NCBI RefSeq assembly: GCF_910592395.1
Contig: NC_088309.1
Span: 24,120,599 to 24,184,598, forward strand
DNA length: 64,000 nt
Direction: 5' to 3'
DNA from: Lineus longissimus
Taxonomy: Eukaryota > Nemertea > Pilidiophora > Heteronemertea > Lineidae
Made by a program: the position numbers and the translations under genes. Positions 14,390-24,500 of this stretch are shown one piece after another (position 1 is the first letter of the stretch; the number at the start of each line of letters is the position of its first letter). The notes beneath the pieces were generated by a model. That model saw only the letters and a program-made list of their open reading frames with translations. It did no database searches and was not told the DNA's origin.

Positions 14390-14500
14390 ATTTTGGAGCC
14401 GCAGTGGGTAGTGGCTGGGGTTCCCAGTACGATCCCTAGTGTCTGTGTAATCTTTGTCTAACTTCCCTTTCCACACCCAGGCGTATAAATGGGTACCAGT
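14390..14500 (+). repeat. SINE copy, plus orientation
   Basis: A tRNA-like head (GAGCCGCAGTGGGTAGTGGC, then GTACGATCCC) is followed by a body ending CCCAGGCGTATAAATGGGTACC. The reverse complement of the same tail motif occurs beside the SINE near 59500, which places them in one family. The adjoining 14501-14967 shows nothing recognisable. Confidence 0.6.
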
Positions 14501-14967
14501 CGGAAATGCTCAGCGTGTAGGGCTGATTGAGCAGCTCATCTGAATTCTACTGAAAGGTTTCAGAATAGACCAGGTTGAAAGTGTAAAGTTGGATAATAAC
14601 CTCTGTCATTGTCTATATCAAGACTATAAACCCAAATTAAAAACTTTATGTTGACCTGCTAATGTATACGTTGCTATGGATTTCAGTGGTATGACACGAT
14701 TGTGCTGATTACACATGAATATTGAACATGTATCGTTTCTTCTATTTTTCTGCGAGATTGTATTTTGATAGTGTACAGAGAAAGAATTTGTGCTCTATGC
14801 TGAAGAAGAAAAGGTGGAAGTCCATGGAGTTAAAACATGTCGCATGCTCCCAAACACACCTCCTTAAACTTTTACCAATCCACACTTTCAACAGATCTTT
14901 TTCCTCTGTACCAGTGCAGCATCTGAATGGAATGGTACATTTCTGCAAACGAAGATGCTGTTGAATA

Positions 14968-15255
14968 TAGGCTGGGAAGCTGGTATGCAATGGTGGTATG
15001 GATACCCAGCAAGCTGGTATGCGATGATGGTCTGGATACCTGATAAGCTAGTATGCCATGATGGTCTGGATACCTGATAAGCTAGTATGCCATGATGGTC
15101 TGGATACCCGATAAGCTAGTATGCCATGATGGTCTGGATACCCGATAAGCTGGTATGCCATGATGGTCTGGATACCCGATAAGCTGGTATGCCATGATGG
15201 TCTAAATACTGGGCAAGCTGGTTTGCCATGGTGGCCTGGATACCGGATACACAGA
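14968..15255. repeat. 34-bp minisatellite array
   Basis: About eight head-to-tail copies of a 34-bp unit built on GCTAGTATGCCATGATGGTC. Central copies are nearly identical and edge copies degenerate, as expected for unequal exchange. It lies between the 3' ends of STOML2 and the CTLD-EGF gene. From 15256 to 15619 I see nothing recognisable. Confidence 0.9.
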
Positions 15256-15615
15256 GACTTACTTTGCAATAAAGGTTACGCACCAAGCCGATCACTGATC
15301 CGTGTCAGACCATTGGTCAGATAAACATAACATGGCCTAAAGCCTGTCGGGCATTGATTCAAGTCAAAATATGGATATTTTGAAATATACTTACCTTAAG
15401 ATTATGAAGAAGATTCCTTAAATGCTGTATGGATCAGGGTACACTGGTACATATTAAATCTCTTGTATATCATAGCTTACTAAGTGTTACTTCAGTGTTA
15501 TCGAAAAAAAAACAAACAAATATTCTGACGGGTTCAGGCTTAAAATGTTACTCGGGGGAACTAAAGGGAGAATTATTTCAACCAACAATTTCGTAATGAG
15601 TTTTTAACCTGTTCA

Positions 15616-15621
15616 TTTATT
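15616..15621 (-). terminator. AATAAA overlapping the stop codon of the CTLD-EGF gene
   Basis: On the minus strand the stop codon TAA and an AATAAA hexamer overlap (TTCTAATAAATG). If used, the transcript would end within a few tens of bases of the stop codon, leaving almost no 3' UTR. Confidence 0.4.
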
Positions 15622-18600
15622 AGAAGTTTTGGAAAACAAAATTGTCCTTACCTTGACACATTCCACTTGTTCTGTCCCAAATGTAACCAGCTTTACATCG
15701 ACAGGTGAAGGACCCGGGTGTGTTGGTACACTTAGCATTAGTGTCACAGTTGCTGGTCCCAATTGCGCATTCATTTATATCATTGCAATTGCCACTTGTG
15801 CCCTCTCCCGTATAACCATCTTTACACTGACAGGTGAAGGACCCAGGTGTGTTGGTACACTTAGCGTTAGTGTCACAGTTGCTGGTCCCAACTACACATT
15901 CATTTATATCATTGCAATTGCCACTTGTGCCATCTCCCGTATAACCATCTTTACACTGACAGGTGTAGGACCCAGGTGTGTTGGTACACTTAGCATTAGT
16001 GTCACAGTTGCTGGTCCCAACTACACATTCATTTATATCATTGCAATTGCCACTTGTGCCATCTCCTGTATAACCAGCTTTACACTGACAGGTGTAGGAC
16101 CCAGGTGTGTTGGTACACTTAGCGTTAGTGTTACAGTTGCTGGTCCCAACTACACATTCATTTATATCATTGCAATTGCCACTTGTGCCATCTCCCGTAT
16201 AACCAGCTTTACACTGACAGGTGTAGGATCCGGGTGTGTTGGTACACTTAGCATTAGTGTCACAGTTGCTGGTCCCAACTACACATTCATTTATATCATT
16301 GCAATTGCCACTTGTGCCAACTCCTGTGTAACCATCTTTACACTGACAGGTGTAGGACCCAAGTGTGTTGGTACACTTAGCATTAGTGTCACAGTTGCTG
16401 GTCCCAATTGCACATTCATTTATATCATTGCAATTGCCATTTGTGCCATCTCCTGTATAACCAGCTTTACACTGACAGGTGTAGGACCCAGGTGTGTTGG
16501 TACACTTAGCATTAGTGTTACAGTTGCTGGTCCCAACTACACATTCATTTATATCATTGCAATTGCCACTTGTGCCATCTCCCGTATAACCAGCTTTACA
16601 CTGACAGGTGTAGGATCTGGGTGTGTTGGTACACTTAGCATTAGTGTCACAGTTGCTGGTCCCAACTACACATTCATTTATATCATTGCAATTGCCACTT
16701 GTGCCAACTCCTGTGTAACCATCTTTACACTGACAGGTGTAGGACCAAAGTGTGTTGGTACACTTAGCATTAGTGTCACAGTTGCTGGTCCCAATTGCAC
16801 ATTCATTTATATCATTGCAATTGCCACTTGTGCCATCTCCCGTATAACCAGCTTTACACTGACAGGTGAAGGACCCAGGTGTGTTGGTACATTTAGTGTT
16901 AGTGTCACAGTTGCTGGTCCCAACTACACATTCATTTATATCATTGCAATTGCCACTTGTGCCAACTTCTGTGTAACCATCTTTACACTGACAGGTGAAG
17001 GACCCAGGTGTGTTGGTACACTTAACGTTAGTGTCACAGTTGCTGGTCCCAATTGCACATTCATTTATATCATTGCAATTGCCACTTGTGCCATCTCCCC
17101 TATAACCAGCTTTACACTGACAGGTGAAGGACCCAGGTGTGTTGGTACATTTAGCGTTAGTGTCACAGTTGCTGGTACCAACTACACATTCATTTATATC
17201 ATTGCAATTGCCACTTGTGCCACCTCCCGTATAACCAGCTTTACACTGACAGGTGTAGGACCCAGGTGTGTTGGTACACTTAGCATTAGTGTTACAGTTG
17301 CTGGTCCCAACTACACATTCATTTATATCATTGCAATTGCCACTTGTGCCATCTCCCGTATAACCAGCTTTACACTGACAGGTGTAGGATCCGGGTGTGT
17401 TGGTACACTTAGCATTAGTGTCACAGTTGCTGGTCCCAACTACACATTCATTTATATCATTGCAATTGCCACTTGTGCCAACTCCTGTGTAACCATCTTT
17501 ACACTGACAGGTGTAGGACCCAGGTGTGTTGGTACACTTAGCGTTAGTGTCACAGTTGCTGGTCCCAATTGCACATTCATTTATATCATTGCAATTGCCA
17601 CTTGTGCCATCTCCCGTATAACCAGCTTTACACTGACAGGTGTAGGATCCGGGTGTGTTGGTACACTTAGCATTAGTGTCACAGTTGCTGGTCCCAACTA
17701 CACATTCATTTATATCATTGCAATTGCCACTTGTGCCAACTTCTGTGTAACCATCTTTACACTGACAGGTGAAGGACCCAGGTGTGTTGGTACATTTAGC
17801 GTTAGTGTCACAGTTGCTGGTCCCAACTACACATTCATTTATATCATTGCAATTGCCACTTGTGCCAACTTCTGTGTAACCATCTTTACACTGACAGGTG
17901 AAGGACCCAGGTGTGTTGGTACACTTAGCGTTAGTGTCACAGTTGCTGGTCCCAATTGCACATTCATTTATATCATTGCAATTGCCACTTGTGCCATCTC
18001 CCGTATAACCAGCTTTACACTGACAGGTGAAGGACCCAGGTGTGTTGGTACACTTAGCGTTGGGGTCGCATTTTCCAATTGTACATTCGTTGGTATCTGA
18101 AACATAAATTGAGCATGTTAAAAAAAACTAGGGGTATGCCGTTCGTTCACATAACCTAACTGTTGGTCCAAATATATCTAGTTCCTATTTCTAATGCCAG
18201 AAGATGCCACAAGTCAGTCATAATGCAAATATCTACAAATGTACACAATTGGAAAGCAATTGGTGCTTGTATGATGTTTCTCAATCGCTGCGTATCAATT
18301 TAGGCTATGTGTACACTTGTTTGCATATGAGAATAGATCAAGGTAGGTGTATTGTTTCAATCATCGCCAATCCGTCAAAAACGGCAAGTTTTCTCTGGTG
18401 CGGCAGTGGCACTATGTGTCATTTTCATGGAAAAGACCCCAAGGATGGTGTAAGCCTTTAAGGATAGTGGACTTAATCATGAAGGAGTTAAACATTATTT
18501 GCAGTGGAGGCAAGTGCTCTAACCACTATGTCACTGATCTCCCTCTTAATTATCAGAATCATTTCTAATCGCACACAAGGAGAATTCAAAGGAAAGAGTG

Positions 18601-20462
18601 CTTTCATAATAATTGGGTCTTGAGCGACAAGATCAAAAGGCCAAAAGCTGAACTAGCCAAAGTCAGGATTGTCTCCTAATTCAGCCCTCATTGCATAGAT
18701 ATTTAGACCTCGGAATGTACAGTTTTCCTACTTACCTTTGCATATGTAGGTGTATTCCCTGTTACAGTATTTATCTGCCCATAGCCATTGAAGAGGGTTC
18801 GAATTTGATTTTCTGAACCGCAAGCAGTGTTGACCGGGATCCATTTTGATAGAATTTGATCCAATTGAGTAGTCAAACGTTGATCCATCAATCCACTTTA
18901 GCTTGCTCTTGTCATCATATGGGTCTTCAAGGCCAATCCAGACCTTACTACCACCACACCTATTTATAAAGATATTATTGCTTTCAACATTTCTCTAAAA
19001 TCATAAATACAAACTCCTTATTATTTGGATTACCCGATAGTTTAAAATAAACTAGTCTAAATTATGTTATGCAATGTTACCCAGGCGCCAGCTCAAATGA
19101 TCCACTACATGAAGGGTACTCAAAACTGCTAATCAATTGAAGCTTTATTCTGCCTTAGTTTTTTTTTACCGGGCTGTTCAAGACTTCCCATTTTCGTCAG
19201 CGTATCATGATTTGTTTCCTTTAGGCTAATGATGCCAAGTGCTTTTGTTTATCTACTCTAAAAATTGGGAATCGAAGGGCTGTATCGAAGGGTTGATGAA
19301 ATATTTATGTTGTCATTATCACTATTGGTTTATCGAATGGAGGTCTCTATAGAATACCAATAAATGCACTCCCAAGAAGCATAAGGTTTCAACATGCCGT
19401 CAGCTTCATTCTAGCATACTTAGAGAATTGTATATTATCGATTTAAGACCTCTGACGTTCGTTGAAGATTTGAAATTGTAATTGAATTTGAAAATTTCCA
19501 GTTGCGTAAATATAGATGAATATAATCAGCATTGGCGTTGTGGGGACAGATAAAATACCATAAAAATCAAGTTTCAGCAAATGTTCATGCATAATAATGG
19601 CATGTCTAAGACATTGTTTATAACCGCAGTTCTATTTTCCTGAGCCACCACAAAATGCAAAGTGCGTACCCCTTTAAAGTAAGCAGTGAGAAAAAAACCC
19701 CGATACTTAGGAGGTTTGCACTTAAATCGGTTTAGTAAATGGCCGTCCGTTCAGAGAACCAATTTTGGGGCCAGGACGCAGGACAGGAAATGGGGTATGC
19801 AGCACTTTGTCTTTGGTCAAATGTTTAACTTACTGTTCTATCCATGAAGACAGAAAGTCATTCTCCTCCTGACTGTGTATACTGGCCAGCTGACCTCCAT
19901 GGTTTTTAACGCAGGATTCCTGTGCCATTCCGAAATTTAATTTTGAGTTTCTTACATAGAGAAAGTAAGGACCGGCACCATTTACCTGCTGCCATGTAGT
20001 TGGACATCCACACAAGACACCTAGAAAAGAAATGCAAGGAAGCCGTCTTGCTCCTTCAGGTAGTAAGACACGACCTTCAACGCTTAGAGATACCACAGAC
20101 TTCAGAGTGGATAATTCAGGCGAATAAACTTGGCTCGGAAGTAATTACTTCAAGGTGTGTCATTCAGTGGGCGTGAATTGTTTCAACCTTCCCGACTTTG
20201 AGGGAAAAAGATATTTGTTTCCTATTTTATGGTGATTGTATCGTTTTGCAGAGACTCAATACACCAGAGACAAAAAAGCGCATTATAATTGTAGTCCTTT
20301 CCCCGAGGGCCACTCTATCCTAGAACACTACTGTTGTTACTAGTAACATCCGATGGTCGTCACAAGCAGGGAGCAATTACTTCAGACCAAAATAGCAATA
20401 GAAAAAGATAACTTACCCATTATCAAATGAGAAAAGAGTGCAACATAGGCGAATCGCAGCAT
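15620..20462 (-). CDS. Secreted CTLD protein with 19 calcium-binding-type EGF repeats
   Basis: Exons on the minus strand are 20462-20417, 20020-19834, 18959-18736 and 18096 onwards; phases agree. Exon 1 encodes a signal peptide (MLRFAYVALFSHLIMG). Exons 2-3 encode one C-type lectin-like domain with GGQLASI, VWIGLEDP, LKWIDGS and the final Cys of YICK. The usual EPN/QPD sugar motif is absent and WND is replaced by WAD, so canonical mannose or galactose binding is doubtful. Exon 4 opens in DTNEC and encodes 19 EGF domains of about 43 residues. Most carry DINEC, six Cys and the pattern CQCKxGYTG, typical of cbEGF modules that form stiff Ca-stabilised rods. The frame either stops at TAA 15622-15620 (977 aa) or is spliced at a strong donor at 15651. 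No transmembrane segment is seen, so it is probably an extracellular matrix or humoral protein. Confidence 0.88.
15652..18096 (-). repeat. 129-bp tandem array encoding the cbEGF domains
   Basis: Eighteen repeats of the landmark CATTCATTTATATCATTGCA (plus strand) recur at an exact 129-bp spacing from about 15769 to 17962. Copies are nearly identical at the DNA level, including third codon positions. A few variants (VVGTSNC or AIGTSNC; GDGTSG, GVGTSG or EVGTSG) recur in the same order, so multi-unit blocks appear to have been duplicated. Confidence 0.97.
18440..18545 (-). repeat. Possible tRNA-like SINE head in CTLD-EGF intron 3
   Basis: On the minus strand, GTGGTTAGAGCACTTGCCTC resembles a tRNA A-box region. 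A clear B box is not seen, so this may be a truncated SINE. The rest of intron 3 shows nothing notable. Confidence 0.35.
18960..19833. other. CTLD-EGF intron 2
   Basis: An intron of about 870 bp splitting the lectin domain after WIEQ (phase 2). AT-rich; no repeat or gene recognised. Confidence 0.7.
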
Positions 20463-20640
20463 CTCGCTATCGGAGTCCGTGCGGTACTAAAAGTGTTGGT
20501 TTCGGCGGACGGACAGAGCAGAGCAGAGCGTCTCGCCAACTTGTAGAAGCTCGATAGCCGGACCGCTCGATATATTCAACGTCGATAGACAACGCCTCTC
20601 TATTGAACGTATACATTATACGATAGTTACTTTATGACCA
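20463..20640 (-). promoter_or_regulatory. Candidate promoter and 5' UTR of the CTLD-EGF gene
   Basis: This stretch precedes the Met at 20462. It contains a TATA-like AATATATC (minus strand) around 20570-20580, about 110 bases upstream of the ATG. That spacing would allow a short 5' UTR. The assignment rests on position and the A/T element only. Confidence 0.3.
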
Positions 20641-21200
20641 TTTCAACGTAATAGGAAGTCATGCTCCTCCTTACTGTGTATGCTAGCGAGCTTAAGTCCG
20701 TAGCACACTAGCCGCCAACTTCGGCGTTCACAGGCGTTTTTTGCCGTAAGAGTCCTGAACGCCTGAAGAATCCCTAGTCTGCTACGAACGGCGTCGGCGA
20801 ACGCCACTTGCCGCCACTTGCCGCAACTAAACGCCAAATATCTAACATGTTTGATTTTTGACGCGTTTGAACGCAAGAAGAAGCCAGGTGTGCTACGGAT
20901 TGCCGCCTGACTTGGCGTCGGCGGCGAGGCTATGGCCAATCAGCTTGCGTCTTGATGTCACATGATTTCGCGCTGTTTGGCCCAGGATAGGTTAGGCCCA
21001 GGATGGGTTAAAGTGGCGGAAAAGACGCTACTGGACGCCAATTCTGGGCAGGTGTGCTCTGACCGGGATCCACTGGCCGCCAACTTTGGCGTCGAGAGGC
21101 GCTAGCCGAACGCTTCTTGTCGCCAAAGTTGGCGGCTAGTGTGCTGCGGGCTTTACCGCCATTATTGCTGGTCCTCCTCGAATGCCAGAGTTTCCTCGAT
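20641..21200 (-). pseudogene. Decayed CTLD exon fragment split by a MITE
   Basis: On the minus strand, 20691-20641 reads KLASIHSKEEHDFLLR then a stop. This closely matches GGQLASIHSQEENDFLSSW of the intact CTLD exon 2 of the neighbouring gene. The preceding NNGG lies on the other side of the 458-bp element at 20695-21152. Further upstream (to about 21200) only weak, frame-disrupted similarity remains. There is no donor site after the fragment and no flanking CTLD exon, so I read it as a dead duplicate. Confidence 0.65.
20695..21152. mobile_element. 458-bp MITE, PIF/Harbinger-like
   Basis: Inverted termini of about 30 bp: the left end begins AGTCCGTAGCACACTAGCCG, and the right end read inward begins AGCCCGCAGCACACTAGCCG. 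Both then continue CCAACTTYGGCG. The element is flanked on both sides by TTA (20692-20694 and 21153-21155). A 3-bp TWA-type duplication is characteristic of PIF/Harbinger insertions. No transposase reading frame is present, so it is non-autonomous. Confidence 0.8.
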
Positions 21201-21573
21201 GAGGTGACCGAGGACAGGTTGTCAATGGGACTCAGTTTTCGTCAGATAAGGTGACTTGAGACTTATTTATACTTGCATAGGCCTTTGCCCTTTACTTTGA
21301 TATTGATACTATGCAAACTTGCCTCTGGGTGAAATCCTATCATGACCTGAAACTAGAGTCCAGGAGTAGTGTTTTAAGATTCATCGTTAACCTCTCATTC
21401 TATTATTCACGAATTCAAAATCAGAAAATTGAGGTCACGATTTGTGGAGGTAAATAAGACGAAACCGCCCCCATTTCAGTTTAATTTCTCAAAACTAACG
21501 GGAGTGATTTCGAATACTTTGATAGTGTTCACACTAAGCGAAGCTTACTCGTTCATCCGTTTAAAAAGCCACG
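21201..21573. other. Upstream region of the plus-strand SLC22 gene
   Basis: No gene recognised. This short interval separates the CTLD fragment from the SLC22 start at 21574 and presumably carries its promoter and 5' UTR. Confidence 0.4.
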
Positions 21574-24500
21574 ATGTTATTTGATGATATTCTGAAAAGT
21601 CTTGGCGAATTCGGGAAGTACCAGAGTTTTGTTTTTTTCCTGGCGTCCATGCCCGGCGTTTTCAATGGACTTCAAAATCTGAATATTGTCTTCATCCTGG
21701 CTATTCCGAATTTCAGGTAGGGACGTTTCATAGACGCCATTCTGATATCTATTCTTGTCCAAGTATCCAAGTAAAAACCTCAAATGTAACTGAAATCTGA
21801 AATTTCGTAAGACGGAATTTGACCGTTGTAATAGTAGAGTTATAACACTATAGTCCGATGGCTTTGGAAATAGTGTCAAGTTTATTTTTTCTTGTCGACA
21901 GACCATGGCCTAAATGTACGTACAGATCACCTCATCAAATCATGTGGTGCCCGGACATCATGTACTAGTCTAAAGATTGACCGGTCTCGCAAATTTCACG
22001 AATCCCAAATACACGGTGAAGACACGATCAATGACTGATTAACGCCTGCCTGTGTCAAACACTTAAGGGCCCCTTGAATTGCAATATTCTTTTGCCGATC
22101 CATTATAAAACTGTCTTTTAATAAATTCATTGAAAGTCTTTGTAACAACTAACTGCAAAATGGAACTAAAAGTTCGAATTTCAATATTCATAATCCGTGT
22201 GATTTTCGAAACCTCACGACTCCGTCCGAACGAATACAGCGGAGACAAGTAGTTTCGATAAGCTTATCTCAATATACTTAGGATGTTTCCCCCCTTTAGA
22301 TGTGCCATTCCTGGGTTCCTAAATGACACCTATGCCACCCAAGGCGACAAACATGCGGAGCTCATCAATTTCACCATCCCAGCCGAAGATAATTGTCACA
22401 TCTACGTCAACCGAACCGAGGACAATTTCAACCAGACGGCAGCCTGTGACGGCTGGGTGTACGACAAAAGTGTCTTTGTCTCGACGGCTGTGACAGACGT
22501 AGGTTGTGTTCTGTTACTCTTGACTAGAGGTTCATGTTAATTCAAACCATTACGTTAGTAATTGCGATTAACTACGCAAATACAAAAGTGTCATCTCAAC
22601 CACCTTGGTCCGTATGGACATGAAGCCCTCTGCGGATAGTTTAGTTGTACGGCAGGCCAATACAAAATGTCTTTTCGGTCACCTCAGTTTCACGCCATAG
22701 TCAGATAGAAAAGATGATGATACTTGATATCGATGAATAAAAAAGGGATTCTGCCTTCAGTTCAACCTCGTCTGCCAGCGATCCATCCTTCGTTCCATCA
22801 CTGCCATGATGTTCTATCCCGGCATGCTTTTCGGTGGTTTGATCGGAGGACATCTGGCTGACAGGTTCGTCGATGTGGTCTGTCCAAAACTTCGTATCTT
22901 TTTCCGAAGAATTATCTAAGCAACTTATCTAAGCAATCTAATCAAGAACGAGTTTTAACAATGATTGAAAATCAGTCCGGTGCGAGGCCCAACTACTAAT
23001 CCGTCCCCACATATTTTTGGTGTGGACGAAAGCCTGCAATGTACAACACCAGAAATACCCTGGGCCGGTAATAGAGTTGCAATGCACATGACGTTTGGTA
23101 CCATTGTAAGCTTCGAGAAAGGAAAATCTCTTATTTGTTACCTTAAGCTGAGAGTTGATATATGAAAATTTTAAAATTTTAAAAAACCACTCTTATCTTC
23201 TCAGATTTGGGCGTAAACTGATCATTTTCACCATGGGTATCGGTCTGGTAGTGATTGGGTTCAGTTTGGCTTTCTCACCGAACGTATACGCCTTGATGGC
23301 ATTCCGATTCGTATCCGCATTTTTTGGGATGGCTTTTTATGCGGGAGCATTCGTATTAGGTGAGTTGTTACTATTCTTACGTCCAGTCACAAAGGGGGCT
23401 TGTTTGGAATGGGTCACCTCATGAATGGATACATTATTTTTATCATGATTGCTGTCGTCCAAAGCTTGACTGTAAAAAACAATGTCAGTCAGATAAGTGG
23501 AAAAAAGCCGATGGAGTGTGTTTAGAGAAAAATGCTTTACATCAACTCTCAGTATTTATATTTCAGGTATGGAAATAATAGGCCCCAATAAACGGATGAT
23601 TGCTGGCATTCTCATGGGCGCCTTCTTCACGATAGGTTACGTTCTCATCACCCCGTTCGCCTACATCTTCAGAAACTGGAGACACATGCAGATTGGCCTC
23701 TCAGTCCCGTCTCTGTTCCTCGTTTTCTATTGGTGGTAAGTTATCGCACATAAGCATGTTTGTCGTGAATGTTGGAGGAAACCGACGACCCCGTTGTGTC
23801 AAACACTGGAACTATAAGCTTGCCGAGTTTTTGGCAGTATTGTTTGCCAGTTTCGACAACTATTTTCGTCTAAAATGGAAGAATCTTTTTAAGGCGGCCA
23901 TTTCTAAACCTCTCTTCAATTATTTTCCCATCCAAAGTTCAGTTTGGTGGAAATTGTGAAATATGTCGTCTGCAAAGTCCGGTGATTGATTGAGTTGAGG
24001 ATTTACATGTTCAGGTTGCTTCCCGAGTCCCCGAGGTGGCAATTTATCGTAGGAAGAGAAGACGAAGCGGAGCAGACGTTACGTAGAGCGGCCGAAGTCA
24101 ACAAGGTTACCCTGCCTGAGAAGTTGTTTGACTCCCGAACAGTCGAAAAGAAACCGACAGATTCCTTCATTAGTATGTTAAGATACAAGGTGCTCTTTTG
24201 CAGGATGGCTATTATTTGCTTCAATTGGTAAGTCAATTTCTGTTTCGTGAAAAAAATTCATGGCCATATTTCTTTTTGGTCGTGATGTTAAGTCGCGTCT
24301 ACATTCTGTTTTCGTTCATAAGACAGCTTACCACGGCGAAGCATATTTGCGTGCGTTGCAATCCGTATGACTTGACTGGAGTGGTGGATTATAGGCCACA
24401 GTGCAATATCACTAACCCGCCCTCGCTTTCCGTCATCTCGTCTTCTCTTCTCCAGGGGTGCTGTGTCTATGGTGTATTACGGCCTCGCACTAAACTCCGG

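Noticed and set aside
14722-14990. Open frames of about 80 codons on both strands after STOML2, considered as a further exon of the EGF gene
   Set aside because: No EGF, CTLD or membrane pattern, and no acceptor in the needed phase was found.
14968-15255. Tandem arrays here and at 43.2, 56.6 and 57.5 kb as possible CRISPR
   Set aside because: Units are directly adjacent with no unique spacers of constant length, there are no cas genes, and the DNA is eukaryotic.
15629-18100. An 823-codon open frame on the plus strand over the EGF array (repeat with FIYIIAIATCA)
   Set aside because: It is the antisense of the EGF repeats. Since the 129-bp unit is a multiple of three, one stop-free unit makes the whole antisense frame open. 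The minus strand gives correct six-Cys EGF domains joined to a CTLD by splicing.
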